From the NCBI RefSeq assembly GCF_008923245.1, contig NZ_WBOS01000004.1:62001-126000 (forward strand): DNA of 64,000 nt, in the 5' to 3' direction. A model generated the notes under the pieces. The model was not told the origin of the DNA. It did no database searches and saw only the letters and a list, made by a program, of their open reading frames with translations. Numbering within the stretch: position 1 is the first letter of the stretch; every line of letters starts with the position of its first letter. Positions 26,892 to 35,211 of this stretch are shown here, piece after piece. A program made the position numbers and the translations under genes. This stretch comes from Cytobacillus depressus (GTDB lineage Bacteria; Bacillota; Bacilli; Bacillales; Cytobacillaceae).

Positions 26892-26945
26892 GGAGAAGTT
26901 GTTCATTAATCGAATTCTATGATTAATGGATAACTTCTCTTTTTG
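26892..26945 (+). terminator. Terminator closing the catabolic island
   Basis: GGAGAAGTTGTTCATTAATC pairs with GATTAATGGATAACTTCTC with few mismatches, followed by T5. Confidence 0.85.
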
Positions 26946-27086
26946 TTAAGTGAGGGAAATGAAGGATAAAATAATTATAATATTGCCCGTCTAGAATCGT
27001 GAGCAGAGTCTTGATTTTTAAAAGTTCCTTGAGTTTAAGATAAACTGAAAAAGGTAGGATAAAATAAATAAGATTTTTAATAAGCA

Positions 27087-27530
27087 TTGAAAGTGAGTGG
27101 ATTTAGATTGAACAACCTTACGAAAATGACTATCTTAAAACCGGCTAATGAAGTGTTTGAAGCTTTCGTTGATCCTGCGAAAATCGGAAACTTTTGGTTC
27201 TCATCTAGTTCTGAAAGATGGGAAAAAGGCAAGACGATTACATTGAGATATGAAGAATATAATGCTCAAGGTGTTATCGAAGTAGAGGAAATCGAAATCA
27301 ATAAGAAAATAGTGTTTCAATGGGGAGACGGGCATACAGTTACAATTACACTAGACGAGTTGGATGACTCGAGGACAATTATTGAAGTTAAAGAAGTAGG
27401 ATTTAATGAAAAGGATGATGAGGTAATCAATCAATTGCTAGATAATAAAGAGGGTTGGGTTTATATGTTGACCTGCTTAAAAGGTTATTTGGAATATGGT
27501 GTTAATTTAAGAGCGGCGTTAGTCAAATAA
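27087..27530 (+). CDS. SRPBCC (AHSA1-like) domain protein
   Basis: 147 residues as given from TTG 27087; a second in-frame TTG at 27108 would give 140 residues, nearer the family norm. Neither has a strong SD. The features are those of an activator-of-Hsp90-like/START fold: IGNFWFSSSSERWEKGKT, then GVIEVEEIEINKKIVFQWGDG, and a C-terminal helix GWVYMLTCLKGYLEYG. Such proteins bind small hydrophobic ligands; function here unknown. Monocistronic, with no tie to the island beyond position. Confidence 0.7.
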   Translation: MKVSGFRLNNLTKMTILKPANEVFEAFVDPAKIGNFWFSSSSERWEKGKTITLRYEEYNAQGVIEVEEIEINKKIVFQWGDGHTVTITLDELDDSRTIIEVKEVGFNEKDDEVINQLLDNKEGWVYMLTCLKGYLEYGVNLRAALVK

Positions 27531-27638
27531 CTTGTCAAAAGCGGAAAGGTATACTGCATTCGAATGTACTGAATTACTGAATCCATTAGGCACGTATGCT
27601 ATATTTAAAATACGGAATTTTGAAAGGATGTTTTAAAT

Positions 27639-29825
27639 ATGGCAAAAAGTGTTGTAATTGCTGAAAAACCTTCTGTTGCACGTGATATTGCGCGTGTGCT
27701 GAAGTGTAATAAAAAAGGAAATGGCTATCTTGAAGGAGATAAATATATCGTTACGTGGGCGCTAGGACACTTAGTCACACTTGCTGATCCAGAAAGCTAC
27801 GATGTGAAATATAAAACATGGAATTTAGAAGATCTTCCGATGCTGCCTGAGCGCTTGAAATTAACAGTCATTAAGCAGACAGGAAAACAGTTTCAAGCTG
27901 TTAAAAGTCAGTTGATTAGAAAAGATGTCAATGAAATAATCATTGCTACTGATGCAGGGAGAGAGGGAGAGTTAGTTGCCCGCTGGATTATTGATAAAGT
28001 AAAGGTGAATAAGCCAATTAAACGGCTATGGATCTCATCTGTTACGGATAAAGCGATTAAAGACGGCTTTGCTAATTTAAAACCGGGCAAAGCATATGAA
28101 AATTTATATGCGTCAGCTGTGGCACGTTCAGAAGCGGACTGGTATATTGGGCTGAATGCAACACGTGCATTAACAACAAGATTTAATGCCCAGCTTAACT
28201 GCGGTCGTGTTCAAACACCTACTGTGGCCATCATTGCTACACGTGAGGATGAAATTAAAAACTTTAAAGCACAAACTTATTATGGAATTGAAGCACAAAC
28301 AACAGATAATTTAAAGCTGACTTTGCAGGATGCAAAAGGGAATAGCCGCAGCTTCGATAAAGAAAAAACCGAGATGATTGTAAAAAATTTGGGCAATCAA
28401 AACGCTGTTGTGGCAGAAATTGAAAAAAAACAAAAGAAATCATTTTCTCCAGGTCTTTATGACTTAACTGAATTACAACGCGATGCGAATAAAATCTTTG
28501 GCTATTCGGCTAAGGAAACGTTAAATATTATGCAAAAGCTGTACGAGCAGCATAAAGTTTTAACGTATCCACGTACAGATTCACGTTATATCTCATCAGA
28601 CATTGTAGGGACCATTCCAGAGCGTTTAAAGGCATGTGGAGCGGGAGAATATCGATCATTAGCGAATAAGATTTTAAATAAACCGATAAAAGCTACTAAG
28701 GCATTTGTTGATGACAGCAAAGTATCGGATCACCATGCCATCATTCCAACTGAGGGCTATGTAAACTACTCTGCGTTTACAGATAAAGAACGCAAAATTT
28801 ACGATTTAGTTGTCAAACGATTTTTAGCAGTCTTATTCCCTGCCTTTGAATATGAGCAGTTAACGCTTCGTGCGAAAATTGGAAACGAGACCTTCGTTGC
28901 AAGAGGAAAAACGATTTTATCAAGCGGTTGGAAGGAAGTATATGAAAACCGCTTTGAAGATGATGAGGCAGCTGATGATTTGCAAGAACAAATTTTACCT
29001 CGTATCGAAAAAGGCGATACACTAAAGGTGAAGTTAATCGCCCAAACATCAGGTCAAACAAATCCGCCTGCACGTTTTAATGAGGCGACCCTGTTATCAG
29101 CGATGGAAAATCCTGCGAAATATATGGACACGCAAAATAAACAATTGGCAGAAACTTTAAAGTCAACTGGCGGACTAGGTACAGTAGCAACACGTGCTGA
29201 TATTATCGACAAGCTATTCAATTCGTTCTTAATTGAAAAACGTGGCAAAGACATTCATATTACTTCTAAAGGCCGCCAGCTATTGGATTTAGTGCCTGAG
29301 GAGCTAAAGTCACCTACATTAACTGCTGAGTGGGAGCAAAAGCTTGACCAAATTGCTCATGGCAAGTTGAAAAAAGAAGTGTTTATTGGCGAAATGAAGG
29401 CCTACACTAAAGAAATTGTCGCAGAAATTAAAGGAAGTAATAAAAAATTCAAGCATGACAATATTTCCACAAAATCATGTCCAGACTGCGGAAAACCAAT
29501 GCTTGAAGTAAACGGGAAAAAAGGAAAAATGCTCGTATGCCAAGACCGTGAATGCGGACATCGCAAAAATGTTTCACGCGTAACAAACGCACGCTGTCCA
29601 CAATGCCATAAGAAGCTCGAACTTCGTGGAGAAGGAGAAGGACAAATCTTCGTATGTAAATGTGGATATCGTGAAAAACTATCCGCCTTCCAAGCTCGCC
29701 GCCAAAAAGAATCAAAAGGTAAAGTGGATAAACGCACAGTCCAAAAGTATTTGAAAAACCAACAAAAAGAAGAGCCTGTGAATAATGCTTTAGCAGAGGC
29801 ATTAAAAGGGTTGAAATTTGATTAA
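27639..29825 (+). CDS. topB: DNA topoisomerase III
   Basis: 728 residues, type IA topoisomerase that decatenates DNA. N-terminal TOPRIM domain (AKSVVIAEKPSVARDIARVL; ATDAGREGELVARWI), the GLNATRALTTRFN region, catalytic Tyr310 in LTYPRTDSRY, and two C-terminal zinc ribbons with CPDCGKPM...C...C and CPQCHKK...CKCG. Length matches B. subtilis TopB closely. SD GAAAGGATG lies about 7 bases before the ATG. Confidence 0.95.
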   Translation: MAKSVVIAEKPSVARDIARVLKCNKKGNGYLEGDKYIVTWALGHLVTLADPESYDVKYKTWNLEDLPMLPERLKLTVIKQTGKQFQAVKSQLIRKDVNEIIIATDAGREGELVARWIIDKVKVNKPIKRLWISSVTDKAIKDGFANLKPGKAYENLYASAVARSEADWYIGLNATRALTTRFNAQLNCGRVQTPTVAIIATREDEIKNFKAQTYYGIEAQTTDNLKLTLQDAKGNSRSFDKEKTEMIVKNLGNQNAVVAEIEKKQKKSFSPGLYDLTELQRDANKIFGYSAKETLNIMQKLYEQHKVLTYPRTDSRYISSDIVGTIPERLKACGAGEYRSLANKILNKPIKATKAFVDDSKVSDHHAIIPTEGYVNYSAFTDKERKIYDLVVKRFLAVLFPAFEYEQLTLRAKIGNETFVARGKTILSSGWKEVYENRFEDDEAADDLQEQILPRIEKGDTLKVKLIAQTSGQTNPPARFNEATLLSAMENPAKYMDTQNKQLAETLKSTGGLGTVATRADIIDKLFNSFLIEKRGKDIHITSKGRQLLDLVPEELKSPTLTAEWEQKLDQIAHGKLKKEVFIGEMKAYTKEIVAEIKGSNKKFKHDNISTKSCPDCGKPMLEVNGKKGKMLVCQDRECGHRKNVSRVTNARCPQCHKKLELRGEGEGQIFVCKCGYREKLSAFQARRQKESKGKVDKRTVQKYLKNQQKEEPVNNALAEALKGLKFD

Positions 29826-29826
29826 C

Positions 29827-29855
29827 AGGGACAAGGGGACGTGAACCTTGTCCCT
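29827..29855 (+). terminator. Hairpin after topB
   Basis: AGGGACAAGG pairs perfectly with CCTTGTCCCT. No T-run follows, so its role as a terminator is uncertain. Confidence 0.5.
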
Positions 29856-29955
29856 GACTTGGTTTCTGGGTCATGAAACCTGTCGACATGTCCCCAAATA
29901 CTTTACTGCACTAATAATCTAACAATCTAACTTGTTAAAAATTTACAAATTCTTA

Positions 29956-29985
29956 TTGACATTGATTGTTATTCAAACATACAAT
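29956..29985 (+). promoter_or_regulatory. Sigma-A promoter of hutH
   Basis: TTGACA, 18 bases, TACAAT. It predicts a leader of about 145 bases before the hutH start. Confidence 0.65.
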
Positions 29986-30001
29986 TAACTATATTCAGAA
30001 A

Positions 30002-30119
30002 ACTTTAGCGGGAATGATGATCATGATTCGAAATTTGAAATTAATGAGTATATCTTATAAAAAGGCTGTATTTCAAACGCTTGTTTGAAGTACAGCCTTT
30101 TTCTTTATCTCGCTAAAGT
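30002..30119 (+). promoter_or_regulatory. Structured hutH leader with terminator and enclosing stem
   Basis: A strong terminator hairpin (30061-30106) sits between promoter and gene: AAAGGCTGTA and TTCAAAC pair with GTTTGAA and TACAGCCTTT, then TTCTTT. Around it, 30002-30013 (ACTTTAGCGGGA) is complementary to 30108-30119 (TCTCGCTAAAGT) over 12 positions with one G-U pair. This looks like an attenuation device. No HutP gene and no HutP-type repeated UAG boxes were seen. A 24-codon frame from 30014 ends inside the terminator stem; it has no good SD and no His codons. Confidence 0.65.
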
Positions 30120-30138
30120 AATGAGGAGGAAATGGAAA

Positions 30139-31632
30139 ATGGTAGTATTAACGGGAAACACTTTAACTTTAGAAGAAATTAGAAGAGTTTTATTTGAAAA
30201 AGAAAAGGTTGAGCCATCTAAAGAAAGTATGATGGCCGTTAAGGAAAGTCATGATGCGGTGAAACGAATTGTCGAAGAGGAAAGAGTCATATATGGAATT
30301 ACGACAGGCTTTGGCAAGTTTAGCGATGTTCTCATTGATCAGAAGGATGTTAAAGATCTGCAGCTAAATTTAATTCGTTCTCATGCTTGCGGTGTTGGAG
30401 AAACATTTCCAGAATCCGTTTCCCGAGCGATGCTTTTATTAAGGGCAAATGCTTTATTGAAAGGTTTTTCAGGGGCAAGGCCGGTTGTTATTGAAAGATT
30501 GCTGGAACTTGTGAATCAGGAAATCTATCCAGTCGTACCCCAGCAAGGCTCATTAGGAGCGAGCGGAGACCTGGCGCCACTTTCCCATTTAGCTTTAGTA
30601 TTAGTTGGGGAAGGAGAGGTATTCTATCAAGGGGAAAGAAGGCCGGCTGATGAGGTCCTCTCAGAGGTAGGGCTTGAACCACTCACTTTAGAAGCGAAAG
30701 AAGGATTGGCTTTAATTAATGGAACACAGGCGATGACAGCCATGGGTGTCGTGGCTTACCTTGAAGCCGAAAAGCTTGCTTATCAGAGCGAATTAATCGC
30801 AGCGGTCACGATGGAAGGCTTGAACGGAATTATTGATGCTTTTGATGAGAAAATTCATTTAGCTAGAGGATATAAACAGCAGGTTGAGACAGCAAAACGT
30901 ATGAGAGAATACTTATCGGGGAGCCAATTAATAACGAAGCAGGGAGAAATTCGTGTTCAAGACGCCTATTCTATTCGCTGCATCCCGCAAGTTCATGGGG
31001 CTTCATGGCAGGCGCTTGACTATGTAAAAGAAAAGCTTGAAATCGAAATGAATGCAGCAACAGATAATCCGCTTGTTTTTGACGAAGGGGACAGCATTAT
31101 TTCGGGTGGAAACTTCCATGGACAGCCTATTGCATTTGCGATGGACTTTATGAAAATTGCGGTTGCAGAGCTTGCTAATATTTCTGAGCGAAGAATAGAG
31201 CGACTCGTAAATCCGCAGCTAAACGATCTGCCGCCGTTCTTAAGCCCTGAACCAGGACTACAATCAGGTGCGATGATTATGCAATACTGTGCAGCAGCTT
31301 TAGTTTCCGAAAATAAAACTTTGGCCCATCCAGCAAGTGTTGACTCCATTCCATCTTCTGCTAACCAAGAAGATCATGTCAGCATGGGTACAATTGCGGC
31401 AAGACATGCGTATCAAATTATCCAAAACGCGACGAATGTTCTTGCTATTGAGCTCATTTGTGCACTGCAGGCAGCCGAATTCAAAGGGTTTGAAAAAATG
31501 GCGGAGAAAACAAAGAAATTTTATGTTGCGGCAAGAAATGTGGTCCCATCGATAACGAAGGATCGAATCTTCTCAAAAGATACAGCTGCTTGTGTTGACT
31601 GGCTAAAGGGACTCGATATGAAAAATCTGTAA
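30139..31632 (+). CDS. hutH: Histidine ammonia-lyase
   Basis: 497 residues, converts histidine to urocanate and ammonia. MIO triad Ala141-Ser142-Gly143, histidine-type Ser81-His82 pair, Tyr52 (YGITTGFG), QDAYSIR and NQEDHVSMG are all present, and the sequence follows B. subtilis HutH closely. I use ATG 30139 (MVVLTG), with AGGAGGA about 8 bases upstream; the longer frame from 30085 would run back into the terminator. It stands alone: no hutU, hutI or hutG follows, and its regulation (sigma-A promoter, attenuator) differs from the sigma-54 island. Confidence 0.93.
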   Translation: MVVLTGNTLTLEEIRRVLFEKEKVEPSKESMMAVKESHDAVKRIVEEERVIYGITTGFGKFSDVLIDQKDVKDLQLNLIRSHACGVGETFPESVSRAMLLLRANALLKGFSGARPVVIERLLELVNQEIYPVVPQQGSLGASGDLAPLSHLALVLVGEGEVFYQGERRPADEVLSEVGLEPLTLEAKEGLALINGTQAMTAMGVVAYLEAEKLAYQSELIAAVTMEGLNGIIDAFDEKIHLARGYKQQVETAKRMREYLSGSQLITKQGEIRVQDAYSIRCIPQVHGASWQALDYVKEKLEIEMNAATDNPLVFDEGDSIISGGNFHGQPIAFAMDFMKIAVAELANISERRIERLVNPQLNDLPPFLSPEPGLQSGAMIMQYCAAALVSENKTLAHPASVDSIPSSANQEDHVSMGTIAARHAYQIIQNATNVLAIELICALQAAEFKGFEKMAEKTKKFYVAARNVVPSITKDRIFSKDTAACVDWLKGLDMKNL

Positions 31633-31666
31633 TTTAATGTGTAGTTACTCGAAACCAAGTATTATC

Positions 31667-31831
31667 GGACAGCTTTTCAAGAAATGTTAAAAAGCTGTCC
31701 AGCAAACTTGATTTATTGGACAGGTTTCCGGGAAAAGTTCAGAAGCTGTCCAATAACCTTGATTTATCGGACAGGTTTTCAGGAAAAGTGTAAAGCCTGT
31801 CCGAAAAACTTAATCTATTGGACAGCTTTCC
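31667..31831 (+). repeat. 51-bp tandem repeat, 3.3 copies
   Basis: Units start at 31667, 31718, 31769 and 31820, exactly 51 bp apart. Each is a 34-base inverted repeat (GGACAGSTTT...CTGTCC) plus a 17-base linker containing AACTTGATTTAT. The same family recurs at 47657. No gene lies in 31633-31834. Confidence 0.85.
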
Positions 31832-31834
31832 AAA

Positions 31835-32014
31835 TTATTTATCTCTAAACTCAGTTCCATCATGACCTTCAATTCGATTCTTAAATGCCTCTTGGACAAC
31901 AAGGAATTCTTCGTCCTCCTGAGCCTCTGTTGTTTTATTTTCTATCACTGAGTTTTTTGGGAAATTCCCCGGGTGATTTTTATTTTTATGGTTGAAACCT
32001 ACCCCACGTGCCAT
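31835..32014 (-). CDS. Small acidic hypothetical protein
   Basis: 59 residues, MARGVGFNHKNKNHPGNFP at the start and a Glu-rich middle (EAQEDEEFLVVQEA). AAAGGAG lies about 9 bases before the ATG, which makes it a believable gene despite its length. The basic, Asn/Gly-rich head and acidic tail recall minor spore or stress proteins, but I do not recognise a family. Its stop falls just beyond the last unit of the 51-bp repeat, so that repeat may act as its 3' end. Confidence 0.6.
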   Translation of the reverse strand: MARGVGFNHKNKNHPGNFPKNSVIENKTTEAQEDEEFLVVQEAFKNRIEGHDGTEFRDK

Positions 32015-32095
32015 CGTACACGCTCCTTTCTAATTTCTTTTAATAGAATGCCCCCATTATAAAATCCTATGTAAAAAGCATTGTTTTAAAAAAAT

Positions 32096-32129
32096 AGTCA
32101 AAAGCTCTGCGATAGCTGAGCTTTTGACT
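32096..32129 (-). terminator. Terminator of the duplicated small gene
   Basis: AGTCAAAAGCTC pairs with GAGCTTTTGACT over 12 bp; on the minus strand it is followed by ATTTTTTT. Confidence 0.8.
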
Positions 32130-32463
32130 ATTTTTCATCTAGATTCTTATTATGCCTTCCAGAGTCATTTCTACTAGACTGCCTTGAGCATTTTGTAGAA
32201 AATGGCCATTGGTATAGAAACTTTTCCATTCCTGCAGCAATCACTTCTTCAACTGCACGGCGGATATCGTCTTCACTGTAGACTCTCAAAATTAAATCGT
32301 CCTTAGTTTCATCTAGATTCTTATTATGCCTTCCAGAGTCATTTCTACTAGACTGCCTTGGGTAGATTGTAGAAAATGGCCATTCGTATAGAAACTTTTC
32401 CATTCCTGCAGCAATCACTTCTTCAACTGCACGGCGGATATCGTCTTCACTGTAGGCTCTCAA
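32128..32463 (-). CDS. Unknown protein made of two fused tandem copies
   Basis: 111 residues. The gene is an in-frame tandem duplication with a 174-bp (58-codon) period: YSEDDIRRAVEEVIAAGMEK and SSRNDSGRHNKNLDE both occur twice. TTG start at 32463 with AAGGAGGAC 7 bases upstream. The joint encodes ETKDDLIL, which corresponds to the SD region and start codon of the downstream copy (AAGGACGATTTAATTTTG), so two separate 50-codon genes seem to have been joined by loss of the first stop. Family unknown. It lies near spore coat genes. Confidence 0.65.
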   Translation of the reverse strand: MRAYSEDDIRRAVEEVIAAGMEKFLYEWPFSTIYPRQSSRNDSGRHNKNLDETKDDLILRVYSEDDIRRAVEEVIAAGMEKFLYQWPFSTKCSRQSSRNDSGRHNKNLDEK

Positions 32464-32660
32464 AATTAAGTCCTCCTTAGTTTCATATAGGAATTTTATC
32501 CTTTTTAAATATCAGATGTTTTCTTGCTTATAACATACGAATCTTTATTAGGTTTTGACTTAGACGAATGCTTATTTTATGAAAATGCGTGAAATAGGAC
32601 TGTCACCCTCCGATTGTCTGTCATACCATTTAATAACGGCTCGGTTAGGGGAGATGTATT

Positions 32661-33755
32661 ATGGAAAAGGAAAATATTCCTGTTTATAACTTATTTATCA
32701 ATCCCAAAAGTCTCATGGAATTAAAGAAGGATATTTGGGCCAATAAATCTGTTACGGGGAAAATAAATATTCATAATAAAAAGCATGACATTGATGTTAT
32801 TTATCGAGGATTTTATGTTCGGGAGTTAAAGAAAAAGTCGTATCATATTCACTTTTATAAACCATCGACATGGGAAGGGGCAAAAGAGCTGCACTTAAAT
32901 GCAGAATATAAAGATCATTCTTTCATTAGAAATAAGCTTTCCTTTGATTTTTTCTCTAGTATCGGCGTCATGACCCCCTCTGCAGAACATGTTTTTCTTG
33001 TTTTAAATGGGAAAAAAGAAGGGGTTTATCTGCAATTAGAGTCAGTAGATGAATACTATTTCCAAAAGAGGGGTATTCCGGTACACTCCATTTTCTATGC
33101 GGTAGATGGAGACGCTAATTTTTCATTAATGAGTGAATATGATAATGCTCCTAAAAAATCATTAGGAATGGGATATGAAATAAAGTATGGAAAGGACGAA
33201 GAATGCTCGATCTTAGAAGAATTTATTTTTAAAACTAATACTCTCTTAAGAGAAGAATTTGAACAGGAGATAGGGAATTACATTGATGTTGAAAAGTATT
33301 TACTCTGGCTTGCAGGTGCGGTTTGTACACAGAATTATGATGGGTTTGTGCAGAACTATGCCTTATGCAGGAATGGAGAAGCAGGATTGTTCGAGATTCT
33401 TCCATGGGATTATGATGGAACTTGGGGAAGAGATGTTCATGGGGAAATTATGGAATATGACTTTGTTCGAATAGATGGTTTTAATACTTTGTCAGCAAGA
33501 ATGCTCGATGTTCCTTCCTTTAGAAATTTATATTATAAAAACCTCCTTCAAATCCTAAACTCTCAATTTACAGTCGATTTTATGAAACCAAGAATACAGG
33601 AATTGCATACCACACTCCGCCCATTTGTTTTAAAAGATCCCTATAAAAAAGATTATATCGAACAATTTGACATGGAGCCGGAATTCATTTGTAAGTCCAT
33701 AACGGATAGAAACAACTATTTAAGGAGTGAGTTGAAAAAGCGAGGATTTAGCTGA
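32661..33755 (+). CDS. cotH: Spore coat protein kinase CotH
   Basis: 364 residues, CotH family atypical kinase that phosphorylates coat proteins (CotB and CotG in B. subtilis) during spore morphogenesis. YRGFYVRELKKKSYHI near the start, the ATP-binding segment GVYLQLESVDEYY and the metal-binding ILPWDYDGTWGRD near residues 250-262 are conserved, and length matches B. subtilis CotH. SD AGGGGAGA before the ATG. The next gene encodes a basic Arg/Thr repeat protein, a plausible substrate. Confidence 0.93.
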   Translation: MEKENIPVYNLFINPKSLMELKKDIWANKSVTGKINIHNKKHDIDVIYRGFYVRELKKKSYHIHFYKPSTWEGAKELHLNAEYKDHSFIRNKLSFDFFSSIGVMTPSAEHVFLVLNGKKEGVYLQLESVDEYYFQKRGIPVHSIFYAVDGDANFSLMSEYDNAPKKSLGMGYEIKYGKDEECSILEEFIFKTNTLLREEFEQEIGNYIDVEKYLLWLAGAVCTQNYDGFVQNYALCRNGEAGLFEILPWDYDGTWGRDVHGEIMEYDFVRIDGFNTLSARMLDVPSFRNLYYKNLLQILNSQFTVDFMKPRIQELHTTLRPFVLKDPYKKDYIEQFDMEPEFICKSITDRNNYLRSELKKRGFS

Positions 33756-33780
33756 TTTTGTTGTTATCAAAGAAAAAGTT

Positions 33781-33812
33781 AAGCCCATTTAAAAAATGGG
33801 CCATTTATTTTA
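33781..33812 (+). terminator. Terminator after cotH
   Basis: GCCCATTT pairs with AAATGGGC, followed by CATTTATTTT. Confidence 0.75.
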
Positions 33813-33881
33813 GATGTTTGTCCACTCCAAATTTTCACTAAAACATAATCTATATTAGTGAAACAGAAGGGGGGGATGATG

Positions 33882-34091
33882 ATGAGCTTTCAAACAGGAA
33901 GACGACGTATTAATGCAGAGGAAGTGAATATTCGAGCCAATAGAGTTAATATATTCAGCAGAACGGATTTTCGCAGAACAGATCGCCGCAGTCGCCGCAG
34001 AACATGTCGCAGAACATGTCGCAGAACATGTCGCAGAACATGTCGCAGAACAGATTTCAGAAGACGCTGCTGCTTTCCTTTCTTCTTCTAG
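33882..34091 (+). CDS. Arg/Cys/Thr repeat protein, candidate spore coat protein
   Basis: 69 residues from ATG 33882; two further ATGs lie directly before it, but AAGGGGGGG is spaced correctly only for this one. The first 20 residues are ordinary (MSFQTGRRRINAEEVN). Then come RRTD, RRTDRRSRR and four RRTC units encoded by 12-bp tandem repeats (CGCAGAACATGT, 33996-34043), ending RRCCFPFFF. Position next to cotH and the basic hydroxyl-residue repeats recall CotG, which is encoded beside cotH in B. subtilis and phosphorylated by CotH; here Thr rather than Ser dominates. The opposite strand is also open, but has no SD. Confidence 0.65.
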   Translation: MSFQTGRRRINAEEVNIRANRVNIFSRTDFRRTDRRSRRRTCRRTCRRTCRRTCRRTDFRRRCCFPFFF

Positions 34092-34211
34092 TATTAAAAA
34101 ACTCAAATGATCGACTTGGTCCACCTCCATCAGCCCATAACGGACTCACCTCAAACGGTTCAGGCATTTTCTAGTTAAACTAGTTAAATTATTTTTGAAT
34201 CGGCAAAGTAG

Positions 34212-34250
34212 GAAAGAAAGACAGGGGTTCCATTCCTGTCTTTCTTTCTG
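34212..34250 (+). terminator. Terminator after the repeat protein gene
   Basis: GAAAGAAAGACAGG pairs with CCTGTCTTTCTTTC around a 10-base loop. The rest of 34092-34416 shows only the motAB promoter. Confidence 0.75.
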
Positions 34251-34354
34251 TTAATGAACAAATAGACGACCATTTGATAGGTATTTAGTATCCTTTCGTT
34301 TTATGATGCTAGATTGTTAAATGAAATTAAAAGAAAATATTAAGTATTATTCCC

Positions 34355-34381
34355 TAAATCTTTAAGGAAATCTGTCGAAAT
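34355..34381 (+). promoter_or_regulatory. Candidate sigma-D promoter of motAB
   Basis: TAAA at 34355, exactly 15 bases, then GTCGAAAT, which matches 6 of 8 positions of the flagellar GCCGATAT -10 box. motAB is under sigma-D in B. subtilis. Confidence 0.65.
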
Positions 34382-34416
34382 AAGAGAGAGAAGGATTAAA
34401 AGATAGGTGAGGGCAA

Positions 34417-35211
34417 ATGGATAAAACATCGTTAATTGGTATAATATTAGGAATTATCGCAATTGGATTTGGAATGGTTTTTAAAGGCGTTAGTTTAGCG
34501 GTAATAATTAACCCAGCGGCAATATTAATCATCTTGCTTGGGACTGCGGCAACTGTAACTATTGCATTTCCAACTAGCGAAATTAAGCGGGTTCCGAAAC
34601 TATTCGGAATTATTTTCAAAGAAAAGCAGCAGATGAATCCAGTGGATTTAATTAAAACGATTTCTGACTGGGCGCAGATTGCTCGAAAAGAAGGCTTACT
34701 TGCGCTTGAGGCAAAGACAAGTGAAATCGACGATACCTTTTTAAAAAATGGACTATCTTTAGCAGTTGATGGTCAGAGTGCAGATTACATACGTGATGTG
34801 TTAAATGAAGAGATTGAAGCAATGGAGGAAAGACATTCAGCAGGTGCGCAAATTTTTTCACAAGCCGGCACATATGCACCGACCCTTGGGGTATTGGGAG
34901 CAGTCATTGGCTTAATTGCAGCATTGGGAAATATGAATGATACAGATACATTAGGGCATGCAATTAGTGCTGCTTTCGTTGCTACATTATTAGGGATTTT
35001 TACAGGATATGTTTTATGGCATCCTTTTGCAAACAAGCTAAAGCGGAAGTCTAAGCAGGAAACGAAGCTGAAGACTATGATGATCGAAGGTATTTTATCC
35101 GTTCTAGAGGGAGAGGCACCGCGCGTGATTGAACAGAAATTAGCTTCCTATCTTCCAGCGGGAGAAAGAAAGATATTTCTTGAAGAAGGCAGCGTGAATC
35201 AAGGTGAGTAG
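34417..35211 (+). CDS. motA: Flagellar motor stator protein MotA
   Basis: 264 residues, four membrane helices, forms the stator channel with MotB. MDKTSLIGIILGIIAIG at the start, the cytoplasmic loop with ARKEGLLALE and AVDGQSADYIRDVLNEEIEAMEERH, and the helix 3-4 region YAPTLGVLGAVIGLIAAL follow B. subtilis MotA rather than the sodium type MotP. SD AGGTGAGGG precedes the ATG. Confidence 0.95.
   Translation: MDKTSLIGIILGIIAIGFGMVFKGVSLAVIINPAAILIILLGTAATVTIAFPTSEIKRVPKLFGIIFKEKQQMNPVDLIKTISDWAQIARKEGLLALEAKTSEIDDTFLKNGLSLAVDGQSADYIRDVLNEEIEAMEERHSAGAQIFSQAGTYAPTLGVLGAVIGLIAALGNMNDTDTLGHAISAAFVATLLGIFTGYVLWHPFANKLKRKSKQETKLKTMMIEGILSVLEGEAPRVIEQKLASYLPAGERKIFLEEGSVNQGE

Noticed and set aside
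30002-30119. HutP-binding antiterminator as in B. subtilis hut
   Set aside because: The regularly spaced UAG-type triplets that HutP needs are not seen, and no hutP gene is adjacent.
25366-31632. The two HAL genes as simple redundancy
   Set aside because: They differ at the substrate-selective pair, have different promoters and leaders, and only one is linked to the pathway genes.
31667-31831. CRISPR-like array because of regular spacing
   Set aside because: Whole 51-bp units repeat, including the parts that would be spacers, and each unit is an inverted repeat. No cas genes are near.
33855-34130. Minus-strand 91-residue open frame with CSAT repeats
   Set aside because: It is the reverse reading of the 12-bp repeats of the Arg/Thr gene, has no SD, and the plus strand has a strong SD and the cotH context.
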